From positions 1 through 41,973 of the IMG/VR virus record IMGVR_UViG_3300047547_000194: DNA of 41,973 nucleotides; one strand, 5' to 3'. The DNA is from a virus. The notes under the pieces were generated by a model that saw only the letters and a list, made by a program, of their open reading frames with translations, ran no database searches and was not told where the DNA came from. Shown piece after piece: positions 30,521 to 38,408 of the stretch. The position numbers were made by a program, and so were the translations under genes. Positions within the stretch are counted from its first letter, which is position 1. Each line of letters opens with the position of its first letter.

Positions 30521-31962
30521 CAGAAGTTTTCCCATGCTTTTAATTTGTTGTTGGCGAGCATATCATTGATTGCATCAATCATAGTATCGACCTGATCATC
30601 GTGCATATGTGTATCGTCAGAAGTAAAGCTTTCGCATTCGGCAAGGAAGTCATTCGTAAAGCTTGCCGACTCCGGAATACATACCAGACCAGCTTCTATA
30701 TAACTTAACACATCCAGCAAGCGTGTCAATTTGTCTTTGGTACGTTCAACACCCTTGACTGGTATATTTCCTTCTCTTTTTATTTCTTGTATCAACCCCG
30801 TTCCACTGGCCTTATCCTCGACAAGAAATTGACGTAGCTGTCCAGCCGTCATGTTATTGTGTTTTTGCCAAAATGCCTTTGCAACGCGCTTAAGCTCTGG
30901 TGCCTCCCATTTTCCCTTCAAGAGGTCAAGTAGGTATATCTTGCCATCATCGCCAAGACCCCAACAAGCAAAGACGGAATAGTCATTTCTTTCCGCCGTC
31001 TTCATAGCTGTATCCGCAAATATCTTTCGATACTTGATAAGGGGAGGGGTGACAAATGATCTAAACCACGACCTTCTAATTAACTCTCCGCCTTCAATAA
31101 CTGGACTCTGTTGATACAACGCTTCCCAATGTCCCGAATACATCGCGTTCTTTCTTTCCATCAAGAAATCATATGATTTGTGCTCTGGAAACAATGGATC
31201 ACCTATCTTACGATTAGGTTCATCTTCTTTCGCTATCGCACTGTATGACAATACTTTTATGTCTGGCATTGCTGAGATCAACCTTCCTATGGGGTCGTCA
31301 ATATGCCATCTGGTAAGAATACATAACAACCCTGCATCTTCTGAAAACCGTGTAAAGAAGTCGTCCATAAACCAATCCCATGTTTTATCACGGATGGTTA
31401 GACTTCCCGCTTCCTCACGTCCTTTAATAGGATCATCAACCACACCAAGGTCAAGCGTCTCGCCTGTGATGCTACCCCGTACAGTCGTGTTACGAAAGAA
31501 TCCATCCTTGCCAATATATTCTATAATCTCTCTATTGCGTAAGTGCTGTGACGAGTGTGATGAGATTGTCACAGCACTAGACTTGTTAATACATGTATCT
31601 GGAAAAATCTTTTGATATTTTGATGAGTCATATAATCGCTGTAACTTAAGGTTTGCCCTAACGCCAAGCCGCTCAGAAAATGAAGTGTAGATAGTTTTGA
31701 GATCAGGGTTGTGCCCCGCCAACCAACTTATGAAGTCAACTATTTGACTGCTCTTGCCATGCTGTGGAGGTGCTTGTATCACCAGCTTAGGCCTCTTTCT
31801 AGCTACAAGATCATCATAGAACTGTTGCAACTCATGTGCGATTTCTCGCTGCCACCAGCCCATCTTCAACTTAGGGTTGATATATTGGCGGTATGCCCAA
31901 AAGCTATTTCGCGCCTCCTCAATAGCTAACATTTCTAGGAGGTCAATATCACTTCTTATCAT
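30520..31962 (-). CDS. terL: Terminase large subunit
   Basis: 480 residues. The ATPase has Walker A QAPPQHGKSS (Lys70) and Walker B LDLGVVDDP (Asp176, Asp177). The nuclease domain shows FADTAMK (Asp317), VEDKASG (Asp383) and HDDQVDTM, the three acidic positions of the RNase H fold. The Q-x-x-H-G-K-S form of Walker A and the overall length are typical of the terminase family used by headful-type phages in this group. It packages DNA through the portal encoded next. The gene overlaps terS by 4 nt. Confidence 0.95.
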   Translation of the reverse strand: MIRSDIDLLEMLAIEEARNSFWAYRQYINPKLKMGWWQREIAHELQQFYDDLVARKRPKLVIQAPPQHGKSSQIVDFISWLAGHNPDLKTIYTSFSERLGVRANLKLQRLYDSSKYQKIFPDTCINKSSAVTISSHSSQHLRNREIIEYIGKDGFFRNTTVRGSITGETLDLGVVDDPIKGREEAGSLTIRDKTWDWFMDDFFTRFSEDAGLLCILTRWHIDDPIGRLISAMPDIKVLSYSAIAKEDEPNRKIGDPLFPEHKSYDFLMERKNAMYSGHWEALYQQSPVIEGGELIRRSWFRSFVTPPLIKYRKIFADTAMKTAERNDYSVFACWGLGDDGKIYLLDLLKGKWEAPELKRVAKAFWQKHNNMTAGQLRQFLVEDKASGTGLIQEIKREGNIPVKGVERTKDKLTRLLDVLSYIEAGLVCIPESASFTNDFLAECESFTSDDTHMHDDQVDTMIDAINDMLANNKLKAWENF

Positions 31963-32444
31963 TTTTCAAATATAGTTATAGGTAAGCCGCGCTCTTTACA
32001 CATGTCAACTATTTGTTCAGGGGTTAGTTTTGTGGGAGCTGGCGACATACTACCATCAGGAGAAGTATGCTCTATCTTTTGAAGCTCCGACCAACCCATT
32101 TGTGTTTTGCTCCACCATATCATTGCTGTGGTATCTCCACCCAACGCCTTATTAAACAAAGTCTCTCCAATAATAGTATTGGCCGCGGCTTTACCACATA
32201 ACAGCTCTACAGAGAAGTGCTTGCGCAATGTATCAATTCCTATTCCATTTCTTATCAGTGCGGCAATATGCTCCATAGGAGTGCCGAAACCAGCCATACG
32301 CTTCACATGCATACGCTCATCCTCAGTAGGAATAAAACTTTTGCGACCAGCTCCAGGTCTAGCTCCACCATTTTTTCCCCTTACTTTCTTTGTACTTTTC
32401 TTTTTTTGTGTTGGTTTTTCAGTTAATGAAATATCTGTACCCAT
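31959..32444 (-). CDS. terS: Terminase small subunit
   Basis: 161 residues. It has a basic N-terminus with the GGARPGAGRKS phrase characteristic of these small subunits, then an HTH-like region (TPMEHIAALIRNGIGIDTLRKHF) for binding pac DNA, an oligomerisation helix with WWSKTQMGWSE, and a tail. It is the first gene of the late operon and lies about 30 nt downstream of the promoter's predicted start. The start codon has no good ribosome binding site, so the exact start is less sure. Confidence 0.9.
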   Translation of the reverse strand: MGTDISLTEKPTQKKKSTKKVRGKNGGARPGAGRKSFIPTEDERMHVKRMAGFGTPMEHIAALIRNGIGIDTLRKHFSVELLCGKAAANTIIGETLFNKALGGDTTAMIWWSKTQMGWSELQKIEHTSPDGSMSPAPTKLTPEQIVDMCKERGLPITIFEK

Positions 32445-32481
32445 AGATTATACTGCTGTTTAGTTATATAATTGTCACCTG

Positions 32482-32510
32482 AATATACATCATATCTTTA
32501 CACCTTTCAA
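32482..32510 (-). promoter_or_regulatory. Promoter of the late structural operon
   Basis: On the minus strand TTGAAA (32505-32510), a 17-bp spacer and TATATT (32482-32487), each one mismatch from consensus. It would start near 32475 and give a 31-nt leader before terS. A perfect TATAAT also lies just before the terS ATG, but no -35 is at a good distance from it. Confidence 0.6.
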
Positions 32511-32545
32511 GTGGCTCATATTTTACATGCATCTAAAGAAACTTA

Positions 32546-32574
32546 TTGCCATAACTACCACCATCCAATATACA
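32546..32574 (+). promoter_or_regulatory. Promoter of the rightward DUF285 cluster
   Basis: TTGCCA (32546-32551), a 17-bp spacer and TATACA (32569-32574), followed 41 bp later by ATG 32616 with GAAGGA before it. The palindrome ATACATGTAT covers the -10 and could be an operator; its core TACATGTA is also inside the operator at 4768-4781. Confidence 0.55.
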
Positions 32575-32615
32575 TGTATTGGGGGTATATAAACTATAGA
32601 TGAAGGATATATCCC

Positions 32616-32885
32616 ATGCCAAGCACAATCGACTACACCCTATTCAATAAAACTCAAGAATGCCCACCATCATCAGCCTTCGCCGTAACGCCAAGCGATG
32701 CTACAGATTTAACGCTTCCAATTCGATATTTCATGGTAACTGTAGCTGGTACTATTAACGTTATATTCAAAGATGATACCACTCCTGTTACACTCACAGT
32801 TCTATCTGGAGTACAGTACTATGGTTTAATTAGTAGGGTTCGCTCAACCGGAACCACAGCAACTGGCATCATAGGGATGTACTAA
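32616..32885 (+). CDS. Spike-base-type small virion protein
   Basis: 89 residues, GAAGGATATATCCC upstream of the ATG. The pattern 'F-A-V-T-P-S-D-A-T-D-L-T-L-P-I-R' followed by 'V-x-V-A-G-T-I-N-V' and ending 'G-T-T-A-T-G-I-I-G-M-Y' is that of a small beta protein common in phages and gene-transfer agents (spike base protein family). It makes the base of head spikes or similar. The gene is followed, with no gap, by the DUF285 protein, so the two may form one surface appendage. It is on the strand opposite to the other structural genes. Confidence 0.75.
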   Translation: MPSTIDYTLFNKTQECPPSSAFAVTPSDATDLTLPIRYFMVTVAGTINVIFKDDTTPVTLTVLSGVQYYGLISRVRSTGTTATGIIGMY

Positions 32886-33983
32886 ATGTTTTATAAAGGC
32901 GTTCCATCAATACAACAGGCTGCCGCTGCTGTTAGCGCACAATCCGCGCTTCCGTTTATTTCTACGTGGAAGACGAATAACCCTGGCTTATCTACATCTA
33001 CTCAAGTAAAGTTACCCCTAGCAGCAACTGGTACGTATAACTTCCTTGTCAATTGGGGGGATGGGACTCAAGACACCATCACGGTGTGGAATGCAGCAGA
33101 AACTACACACACTTACGCGGTGGCGGGAACTTATATCGTTACGATTACGGGTATATTTACAGGATTTAGATTTGCAGGTGGTGGAGATAGGAGAAAATTA
33201 CTAAACATTTCACAATTTGGTATTTTGCGCTTAGGTGCCAATAATGGCAGATATTTTGAGGGTTGCAACAATCTAACTATTACCGCAGTCGATCCCCTTG
33301 ATTTAATTGGTATAACAAATCTTTTTAAAGCTTTTGCATTCTGCTCATCATTAACGACAGCGCCAGGACTTGCTATTACCGATACTTCAAATATCCAGTC
33401 TTTTCAAAATACATTCGAATTGTGCATCTTATTTAATGAGAATATTGGCAATTGGGATGTTTCTTCTGGCAGCATATTTTCTAATATGTTTATAGACTGT
33501 AATATCTTCAATCAGAACCTTAACAGTTGGGATGTTTCTTCTGGCAGTACATTTTCTAGTATGTTTTCATATTGTTATCTTTTCAACTCACCGTTATCAA
33601 ATTGGGATGTAAGCAATGCTACAACCGTCTATGCAATGTTTTTAGATTGTAATAGTTTTGATCAATATCTTGGTTCTTGGAATCTAGGAAATTGTACAGA
33701 AATATCTTTCATGTTCTACAGGGCATATCTATTTAAAGGGGCTGGTCTAGGGAATTGGGATATTAGAAAAGTTTTATCAGCACAATTCATGTTTGGCGAC
33801 GTTACGCTGCCAACGACAAATTATGATTCTATTTTGATAGGATGGAGCGCTCTAATATTAAAGACAAATGTACCTTTTAGCGCAGGTCTAAGTAAATATT
33901 CGGCTGGCGCAGCGGCGACGGCTCGTACGCTTATAGTCTCTACATACAATTGGACTATCACCGATGGAGGACTTGCACCTTAA
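32886..33983 (+). CDS. PKD-like plus DUF285 (BspA-like repeat) surface protein
   Basis: 365 residues. Residues 25-95 form a PKD-type beta domain ending NWGDGTQDTITVWNAAETTHTYAVAGTYIVTI. From about 130 there are DUF285 repeats, each ending in a W-[DN]-[VLI] strand and an F-x-x-M-F: IGNWDVSSGSIFSNMF, LNSWDVSSGSTFSSMF, LSNWDVSNATTVYAMF, LGSWNLGNCTEISFMF and LGNWDIRKVLSAQFMF. DUF285/BspA repeats are normally on bacterial surface proteins and bind host or matrix molecules. There is no signal peptide, so it is probably a virion protein, mounted through the preceding spike-base-type protein. Adhesion is an inference. Confidence 0.88.
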   Translation: MFYKGVPSIQQAAAAVSAQSALPFISTWKTNNPGLSTSTQVKLPLAATGTYNFLVNWGDGTQDTITVWNAAETTHTYAVAGTYIVTITGIFTGFRFAGGGDRRKLLNISQFGILRLGANNGRYFEGCNNLTITAVDPLDLIGITNLFKAFAFCSSLTTAPGLAITDTSNIQSFQNTFELCILFNENIGNWDVSSGSIFSNMFIDCNIFNQNLNSWDVSSGSTFSSMFSYCYLFNSPLSNWDVSNATTVYAMFLDCNSFDQYLGSWNLGNCTEISFMFYRAYLFKGAGLGNWDIRKVLSAQFMFGDVTLPTTNYDSILIGWSALILKTNVPFSAGLSKYSAGAAATARTLIVSTYNWTITDGGLAP

Positions 33984-34004
33984 CCTTTAGACAGGAGAAT
34001 TATT

Positions 34005-34220
34005 ATGGTTGAAGAATTTGTATCAAATAGCGTTAAATATATTGTTGCTCATAATGGCTCTGATGTTTACCATTATATTAAGGTAGTGGATGGAAATACC
34101 ACCACAACCGGACTTCCGTATCTTGTCGTTTTTGACACAAAAGAAGAGGCGGTTGCGGAATTTGGTGACAAAATATCTATTTTAGATCCCAATGAGCCTT
34201 ATGAAGATGAACATAAATAA
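34005..34220 (+). CDS. Hypothetical small acidic protein
   Basis: 71 residues with GACAGGAGAATTAT before the ATG. Beta strands (KYIVAHNGSDVYHYIKVVD, LPYLVVFDTKEEAVAEFG) and an acidic tail are visible, similar in plan to many small phage ORFs. It is the last gene of the rightward three-gene cluster and its last 22 nt overlap the convergent RNA ligase gene. The role is unknown. Confidence 0.75.
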   Translation: MVEEFVSNSVKYIVAHNGSDVYHYIKVVDGNTTTTGLPYLVVFDTKEEAVAEFGDKISILDPNEPYEDEHK

Positions 34221-35209
34221 GAGTTGCTAATTACCTTAAATCTCATTTTACCATCTGTTTGCCTAAAGACAATACCTTCACGCATAGGTCTCGTACCAAG
34301 CTCGCTCTTCCCATCCGCCATCTCTAATAGATGCTTAACAGGAGACAAAGGAATACTATCGTATAGGATAGGCACTTGTTGAAAACCCATATGATTACAC
34401 AATCTGCGTCTAGCGATCGGACTAATATATGTTTTTATCTCGATATTATAAATATCAAAGACATAGAAATGCACTCCTTTAAGATTATATATGTTACTCT
34501 GGATACCTTCCCCTACTAATTCTCCTTGAATGGCCATATTATCCCATCCGCATTCCCTCATCTTTCCTTCTAAGTCATCTGCAATCGCAGTTTTCCATAA
34601 AGAATTGTTCTCATCTCGCAGGAGGTCAAGATTGCGACTACAGACACCAAATACCCCATCAATCATGTAACATGTCATTGATGTTCCTTCTAGCTTTTCT
34701 GTCACCTCAAATCTTTCATGAGCATGAGTTAGACATAATGCATTTATTTGGTGGGCAAGATTTTGACATCTCTCTTGATCGGTTTTTGGTATAGAAGATG
34801 GTAGATTGCCTTTGGCCACTCCCATTAATTGTACTGATATAGGCTTCTCATACTTCACTATGCGCAATATATCTGTTACATCATTATCAATAGTTTTATC
34901 TCTATCATCACCAAGAAGAGAAAGAGGAAGAAGTAACCCTTGTGACAATTGACCACGTAGCTTTATGGTTCTTAATCTTTCTCCTTTAATATTCATGTAT
35001 TCTTTTGGCTTATTCCCCTTTGAAAGAAATGGCGCTAGTTCGGTTGGTATCCATGAATCTACCTCACAATAAATAACAAGATCTCCTACTTTATGGTCAT
35101 ACTTCTTTATAACGGCCTGCCATCCTCCAATAATCGCAAGTTCAATATTGTCTGCATCAGGAATAGCCCGTATATCATCGATTTTTTTAATAACAGCCAG
35201 TCTTCTCAT
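34199..35209 (-). CDS. RNA ligase (DRB0094/Rnl5 family)
   Basis: 336 residues. An N-terminal OB-like domain (IPDADNIELAIIGGWQAVIKKYDHKVGDLVIYCEVDSWIPTELAPFL, quoted in part) precedes the nucleotidyl-transferase domain: motif I EKLEGTS with the adenylated Lys172, a motif III/IIIa FYVFDIYN, motif IV REGIVFR and motif V RFKVIS near the C-terminus. This is the domain order of Deinococcus DRB0094-type ligases, which seal 3'-OH/5'-P nicks where the 3' strand end is RNA. In phages RNA ligases repair host tRNAs cut by defence nucleases. It is the last gene of the leftward accessory operon. Confidence 0.88.
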   Translation of the reverse strand: MRRLAVIKKIDDIRAIPDADNIELAIIGGWQAVIKKYDHKVGDLVIYCEVDSWIPTELAPFLSKGNKPKEYMNIKGERLRTIKLRGQLSQGLLLPLSLLGDDRDKTIDNDVTDILRIVKYEKPISVQLMGVAKGNLPSSIPKTDQERCQNLAHQINALCLTHAHERFEVTEKLEGTSMTCYMIDGVFGVCSRNLDLLRDENNSLWKTAIADDLEGKMRECGWDNMAIQGELVGEGIQSNIYNLKGVHFYVFDIYNIEIKTYISPIARRRLCNHMGFQQVPILYDSIPLSPVKHLLEMADGKSELGTRPMREGIVFRQTDGKMRFKVISNSYLCSSS

Positions 35210-35344
35210 GTGAACTCCATTTAAGTAAATAGGTTAATGTCATCTAGTGCCAATACCAATAATGTTATTGATTTTACAACTCACGGTTGTATTTATAGAG
35301 CGCGGGCTAGAGAAAGGGTATCTCGATAGCCTCATCCGCTATAG

Positions 35345-35500
35345 TTAACAGTTCAACTCTGTTGCCCGCAACGATTGCCATTTCTCCATTGCTTTCCGCA
35401 TACGCTCACTCATTACAAATGGCTTTTCCTTTCTATCTAGGAAAGCAATCCAGTCTTCTTCGTTAAATATGGTTGGTGTAATTCCGGTCGTTTTATTCAT
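35345..35500 (-). CDS. Hypothetical small protein, 51 residues
   Basis: Found in the gap by reading the minus strand: ATG 35500 to TAA 35345. The sequence ITPTIFNEEDWIAFLDRKE ... MSERMRKAMEKWQSLRATEL is charged and helical and reads as natural protein. AAAGGAGATAAC lies upstream, and the start overlaps the stop of the preceding gene (ATGAATAA), so it is translated with it. Beyond it, 35210-35344 holds only a weak 31-codon ORF. Confidence 0.65.
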   Translation of the reverse strand: MNKTTGITPTIFNEEDWIAFLDRKEKPFVMSERMRKAMEKWQSLRATELNC

Positions 35501-35828
35501 CATCAGTTATCTCCTTTATGATTGCAAATACCCCTACTGGGATTCCATTAATTACACTGAATCTTCCCTTCCCCTTATATTTTCTACTATCTGAAGTTTC
35601 GGGTCTGGAAGGAAGATAGGCAGCCCACGTCGCCAATCCTATATCCTTACCAGAATCATGGAACATAATGTCTATTATTCCACGGCCACCTCTACGCCAT
35701 GTTAACGCCCATGTACCATTGTATGGTTCGCGATGCGCTTTTTGCCTTACTCCTAACTTCCGCACCTTTCTTTCAAACAAAAGTGCTAGGAATAAGGAAT
35801 CAATATTTGAACCTTGTACATATTTCAT
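35493..35828 (-). CDS. Hypothetical protein, 111 residues
   Basis: Basic N-terminal part (ERKVRKLGVRQKAHREPYNGTWALTWRRGGRGIIDIMF) and a beta-like second half ending RFSVINGIPVGVFAIIKEITDDE. I do not recognise the family. It overlaps the start of its downstream neighbour and is itself coupled to the upstream integrase-arm-like gene by a 4-nt overlap (ATGA). It might fold as a small nucleic-acid-binding beta protein; this is a guess from charge. Confidence 0.7.
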   Translation of the reverse strand: MKYVQGSNIDSLFLALLFERKVRKLGVRQKAHREPYNGTWALTWRRGGRGIIDIMFHDSGKDIGLATWAAYLPSRPETSDSRKYKGKGRFSVINGIPVGVFAIIKEITDDE

Positions 35829-36256
35829 CTAACTTCCTTAATAGGTATAATATTGAACCCAATTGAATATGTGCAGGATTCTCCATCTCTATATCTACCA
35901 TTATTTGTTTTATCTTTTCGTAGTTCATTGCCTTCTCCTATTAATTCTAGCATCTTTAGTATATTGTCACTCTCCTGCGCGTTTAACAATCGCCTTATTT
36001 TCTTTTCCGAAGTTGGGTGTTTTCCTACATCTACCAATCCGCGCGCTGTATCGCGCTTCTTTCTGGCCTCTGCGAGCGATATGGCAGGATATTTTCCTAG
36101 TGCCAGCATTTGCTCTTTTCCCTGATAGTAATACCGCCAGCGCCACAACTTACTACCGGATGTTGTGATCTCTATGCACAACCCCTCACTATCTGTTACA
36201 CGATATATCTTCGCTCTAGGCTCTAGATTCTTGATTTCTATTTCAGAGAGTGGCAT
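35825..36256 (-). CDS. Stand-alone integrase arm-binding domain (DUF4102), no catalytic domain
   Basis: 143 residues. Residues 1-85 match the N-terminal arm-type DNA-binding domain of P4-like tyrosine integrases: MPLSEIEIKNLEPRAKIYRV, DSEGLCIEITTSGSKLWRW, and ALGKYPAISLAEARKKRDTARGLV. The full enzyme is about 400 residues with core-binding and R-H-R-Y catalytic parts. Here none follows; the rest (residues 86-143, NAQESDNILKMLELIGEGNEL and a beta-like tail) is unrelated. No ribosome binding site is obvious. It lies inside the leftward operon with close spacing. It may be an integrase remnant or a regulator that binds arm sites. Confidence 0.82.
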   Translation of the reverse strand: MPLSEIEIKNLEPRAKIYRVTDSEGLCIEITTSGSKLWRWRYYYQGKEQMLALGKYPAISLAEARKKRDTARGLVDVGKHPTSEKKIRRLLNAQESDNILKMLELIGEGNELRKDKTNNGRYRDGESCTYSIGFNIIPIKEVR

Positions 36257-36263
36257 ATATATA

Positions 36264-37133
36264 TCAATGTACTATACTAAATTTTCTTTTACTTCCTTTA
36301 AAGAATGAATCCCTTTCGCATATATTTCTAGGGTGCCATTGTACATATTTTTGTCCTGCAAATAGCCTTCTATTTTCAGGCGTATCACACACATGCGCGC
36401 TTATCCTTGCTGCTTTCTTGAAGCCCGTATCTGAGGTATGGGCACCGCATAATATAGTACCTACAAGCTCTGCATTGGTGAAATTTGTATCAATAAAGGA
36501 GGATGAGCAAAAATTAGTATGCAATAGATATGCATTTGAGAAATCTGTGAATAGAGCGAAACTCATACTTAGATCAGCGAATGCTAGATTTGCGTCACTA
36601 AAATCCGCTCCTGTTAGATCTGACGCTACAAATCCTGTGTTCTTGAGATTGGCCAGACGAAAGATCGTGCCGTTAAATACTCCTTCATTAAAATCCGCGT
36701 CCTCTAGGAATTCGCCATAAAGATTCATGCCACTTAAATCTACTCCCCTAAAGTCCGCCCTAACACCTTCTTTGCGTTCTGAGTCGAACCATATTCTATG
36801 CAACCTTATCCTTTCTTTTACTTCTTCGTGCGTCATCCTATTCTTTACAGTATCAAGCGTAGCATAATTTACCATATGCCGGCCTTCTACTATTCGGCCT
36901 CTTCCATTGGAAAGCTCAGAATTAGAGTTTATAAATGACGTCTTATCTAATACCTTGCATTCGGTATATTCTTTAAGAATATACCGATATCCATCACCAA
37001 TATCATGCTCATGAATATGATCCTTTATGTAATTACAGGCATCTTCCTTTGTAGGAAAGAGTGCAGTGTCTGCCTTAGAATGGATCTCATTGTAGTAACA
37101 AGACCTTATTGACGTTACAGTATATAGTTTCAT
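36264..37133 (-). CDS. Pentapeptide-repeat protein with N-terminal unknown domain
   Basis: 289 residues. Residues 1-90 (KLYTVTSIRSCYYNEIHSKADTALFPTKEDACNYIKDHIHEHD and following) resemble the N-terminal part of several small proteins in this operon (tyrosine-rich beta strand, then a 'A-x-x-[YF]' helix). Residues 120-235 hold pentapeptide repeats such as ADFRG, VDLSG, ADFSD, ANLAF and ADLSM. The C-terminal 45 residues are basic (KAARISAHVCDTPENRR and on). Function is unknown; the same beta-helix fold can mimic DNA. It overlaps the upstream gene by 4 nt. Confidence 0.85.
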   Translation of the reverse strand: MKLYTVTSIRSCYYNEIHSKADTALFPTKEDACNYIKDHIHEHDIGDGYRYILKEYTECKVLDKTSFINSNSELSNGRGRIVEGRHMVNYATLDTVKNRMTHEEVKERIRLHRIWFDSERKEGVRADFRGVDLSGMNLYGEFLEDADFNEGVFNGTIFRLANLKNTGFVASDLTGADFSDANLAFADLSMSFALFTDFSNAYLLHTNFCSSSFIDTNFTNAELVGTILCGAHTSDTGFKKAARISAHVCDTPENRRLFAGQKYVQWHPRNICERDSFFKGSKRKFSIVH

Positions 37134-37420
37134 AATATTTCTCCTTTAATTTCTATATTTCTTGTTTCAAGAGCCTCTATAATTAAATTGTGCATATCAA
37201 GGCGTTTACTTATGCGTTTATATTTGTAGCAATTTTTGATTATCTCTTCCTCATCTCGATATTGATGCCTTAGATCTCGCAACTCTCTTTCAAAACAATT
37301 TCGATAAAGGCGCTCTTTCCATAATGATCTCATTATATCTACCATATTGTCCATATTAGATATTAATCGCATTATGTCTATTCTAGTACCTATCCTAGCT
37401 ATTTCATCTAAATCATCCAT
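37130..37420 (-). CDS. Hypothetical helical protein
   Basis: 96 residues with AAGAGGAAGATGCA upstream of ATG. It is almost wholly helical with many Arg, Glu and Asp (MRLISNMDNMVDIMRSLWKERL, then RELRDLRHQYRDEEEI). Coiled-coil pairing is likely. No family recognised. It is separated from the upstream gene by 75 bp containing a small dyad (CGAAC-TTT-GTTCG on the minus strand) and a TATAAC-like -10, so a weak internal promoter is possible. Confidence 0.7.
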   Translation of the reverse strand: MDDLDEIARIGTRIDIMRLISNMDNMVDIMRSLWKERLYRNCFERELRDLRHQYRDEEEIIKNCYKYKRISKRLDMHNLIIEALETRNIEIKGEIL

Positions 37421-37495
37421 TGCATCTTCCTCTTAATTGTGTTATAATAATTTGCACAAGCGAACAAAGTTCGATAATCTATCTTATGGAAAATT

Positions 37496-37948
37496 TTACT
37501 TTCCAAATATCTTCGTCCATAATTTCCTATTATCTTTTCCATGTTTCATTTTATATTCCAATTCGTAACCCCTCAAATATCGATTGGCTATCTCAATGCT
37601 GAGTTCCCTAAAATATCCATCATTCAAATCAAACCTTCTTTCCAATTTACCGATCTTCGTTATATAATAACATCTTTCAACCGTATCCATATGACCGGCA
37701 TGATGCATCTCAAACACTATGAGGCCACTTTCATGGATTCGAGGAGAGATAAATAAATATGGCTCTATTTTTCCATCTTTCTGGCAAAAAATAACTATCC
37801 CTTTGTTATACCCAATATAATAAATATCCTCGAGTGTTCTAATTGCGTCTTCCTTGATGACATTAACATCTACATCTATCTTTGCGCCAATATATGCCCC
37901 ATACTTATCACCCATCCAGAAATAAGATGCTCCCGCTTCTTTACTCAC
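37496..37948 (-). CDS. Hypothetical protein, 150 residues
   Basis: A GTG start with AAGGGGGCGGT, one of the recurring start cassettes of this operon. Contains ASYFWMGDKYGAYIGAKIDVDVNVIKEDAIRTLEDIYYIGYNKGIVIF, a beta/alpha pattern, then KDGKIEPYLFISPRIHESG, and ends with GYELEYKMKHGKDNRKLW. I do not recognise it. Tyr/Ile-rich and acidic-neutral composition like its neighbours suggests the same accessory origin. Confidence 0.72.
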   Translation of the reverse strand: MSKEAGASYFWMGDKYGAYIGAKIDVDVNVIKEDAIRTLEDIYYIGYNKGIVIFCQKDGKIEPYLFISPRIHESGLIVFEMHHAGHMDTVERCYYITKIGKLERRFDLNDGYFRELSIEIANRYLRGYELEYKMKHGKDNRKLWTKIFGK

Positions 37949-37964
37949 ACCGCCCCCTTATAAT

Positions 37965-38399
37965 TCATTGCCACACGGTGTATGTACTATCATCCATTAT
38001 GCTTCTAACACAATCATGATCAGTAATTCGAACGTCGATTTTTTCTGAGTAATATCCATTTGATTCTCCGAACCATCTAATGGTTACCGATCCTCTATTT
38101 GTGGATATTTTATAAAATGTCCATGTATATGAATCCCTCTCTCCACTCATATCGCTATTGATAGGTCTATCCCATTCACTATTTGTTACCTCTTCAGCGA
38201 ATAATATTGGACAACCAATCAAATCATTAAGATCTCCATCAATACTCTCAATATATACAATTTCACAACAGTCCTGAGCATGATACATCTCCACATAATC
38301 GATTGTGGTTTCAAATATCAATACCCAATCCGTTTTCATGATTCTCTTGATGGTCTTTCCTAAAAGCAAATCTATCTCTTTTATTATGTAATCACTCAT
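37965..38399 (-). CDS. Hypothetical protein, 144 residues
   Basis: ATG start after AAGGAGGGGGC. It opens SDYIIKEIDLLLGKTIKRI, the same head as the 58-residue protein at 471-647, and continues as a beta-rich protein: TDWVLIFETTIDYVEMYHAQDCCEIVYIESIDGDLNDLIGCPILFAEE, then TWTFYKISTNRGSVTIRWFGESNGYYSEKIDVRI. The last phrase (T-N-R-G-x-V-x-I-R-W-x-G-x-S-N-G-Y-Y-S) is a common ending in small phage proteins that have no known function. It is probably a member of that family. Confidence 0.78.
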   Translation of the reverse strand: MSDYIIKEIDLLLGKTIKRIMKTDWVLIFETTIDYVEMYHAQDCCEIVYIESIDGDLNDLIGCPILFAEEVTNSEWDRPINSDMSGERDSYTWTFYKISTNRGSVTIRWFGESNGYYSEKIDVRITDHDCVRSIMDDSTYTVWQ

Positions 38400-38408
38400 G
38401 CCCCCTCC

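Noticed and set aside
35218-35344. 31-codon ORF between the RNA ligase and the 51-residue gene
   Set aside because: No ribosome binding site and unconvincing composition. The gap is better treated as non-coding.
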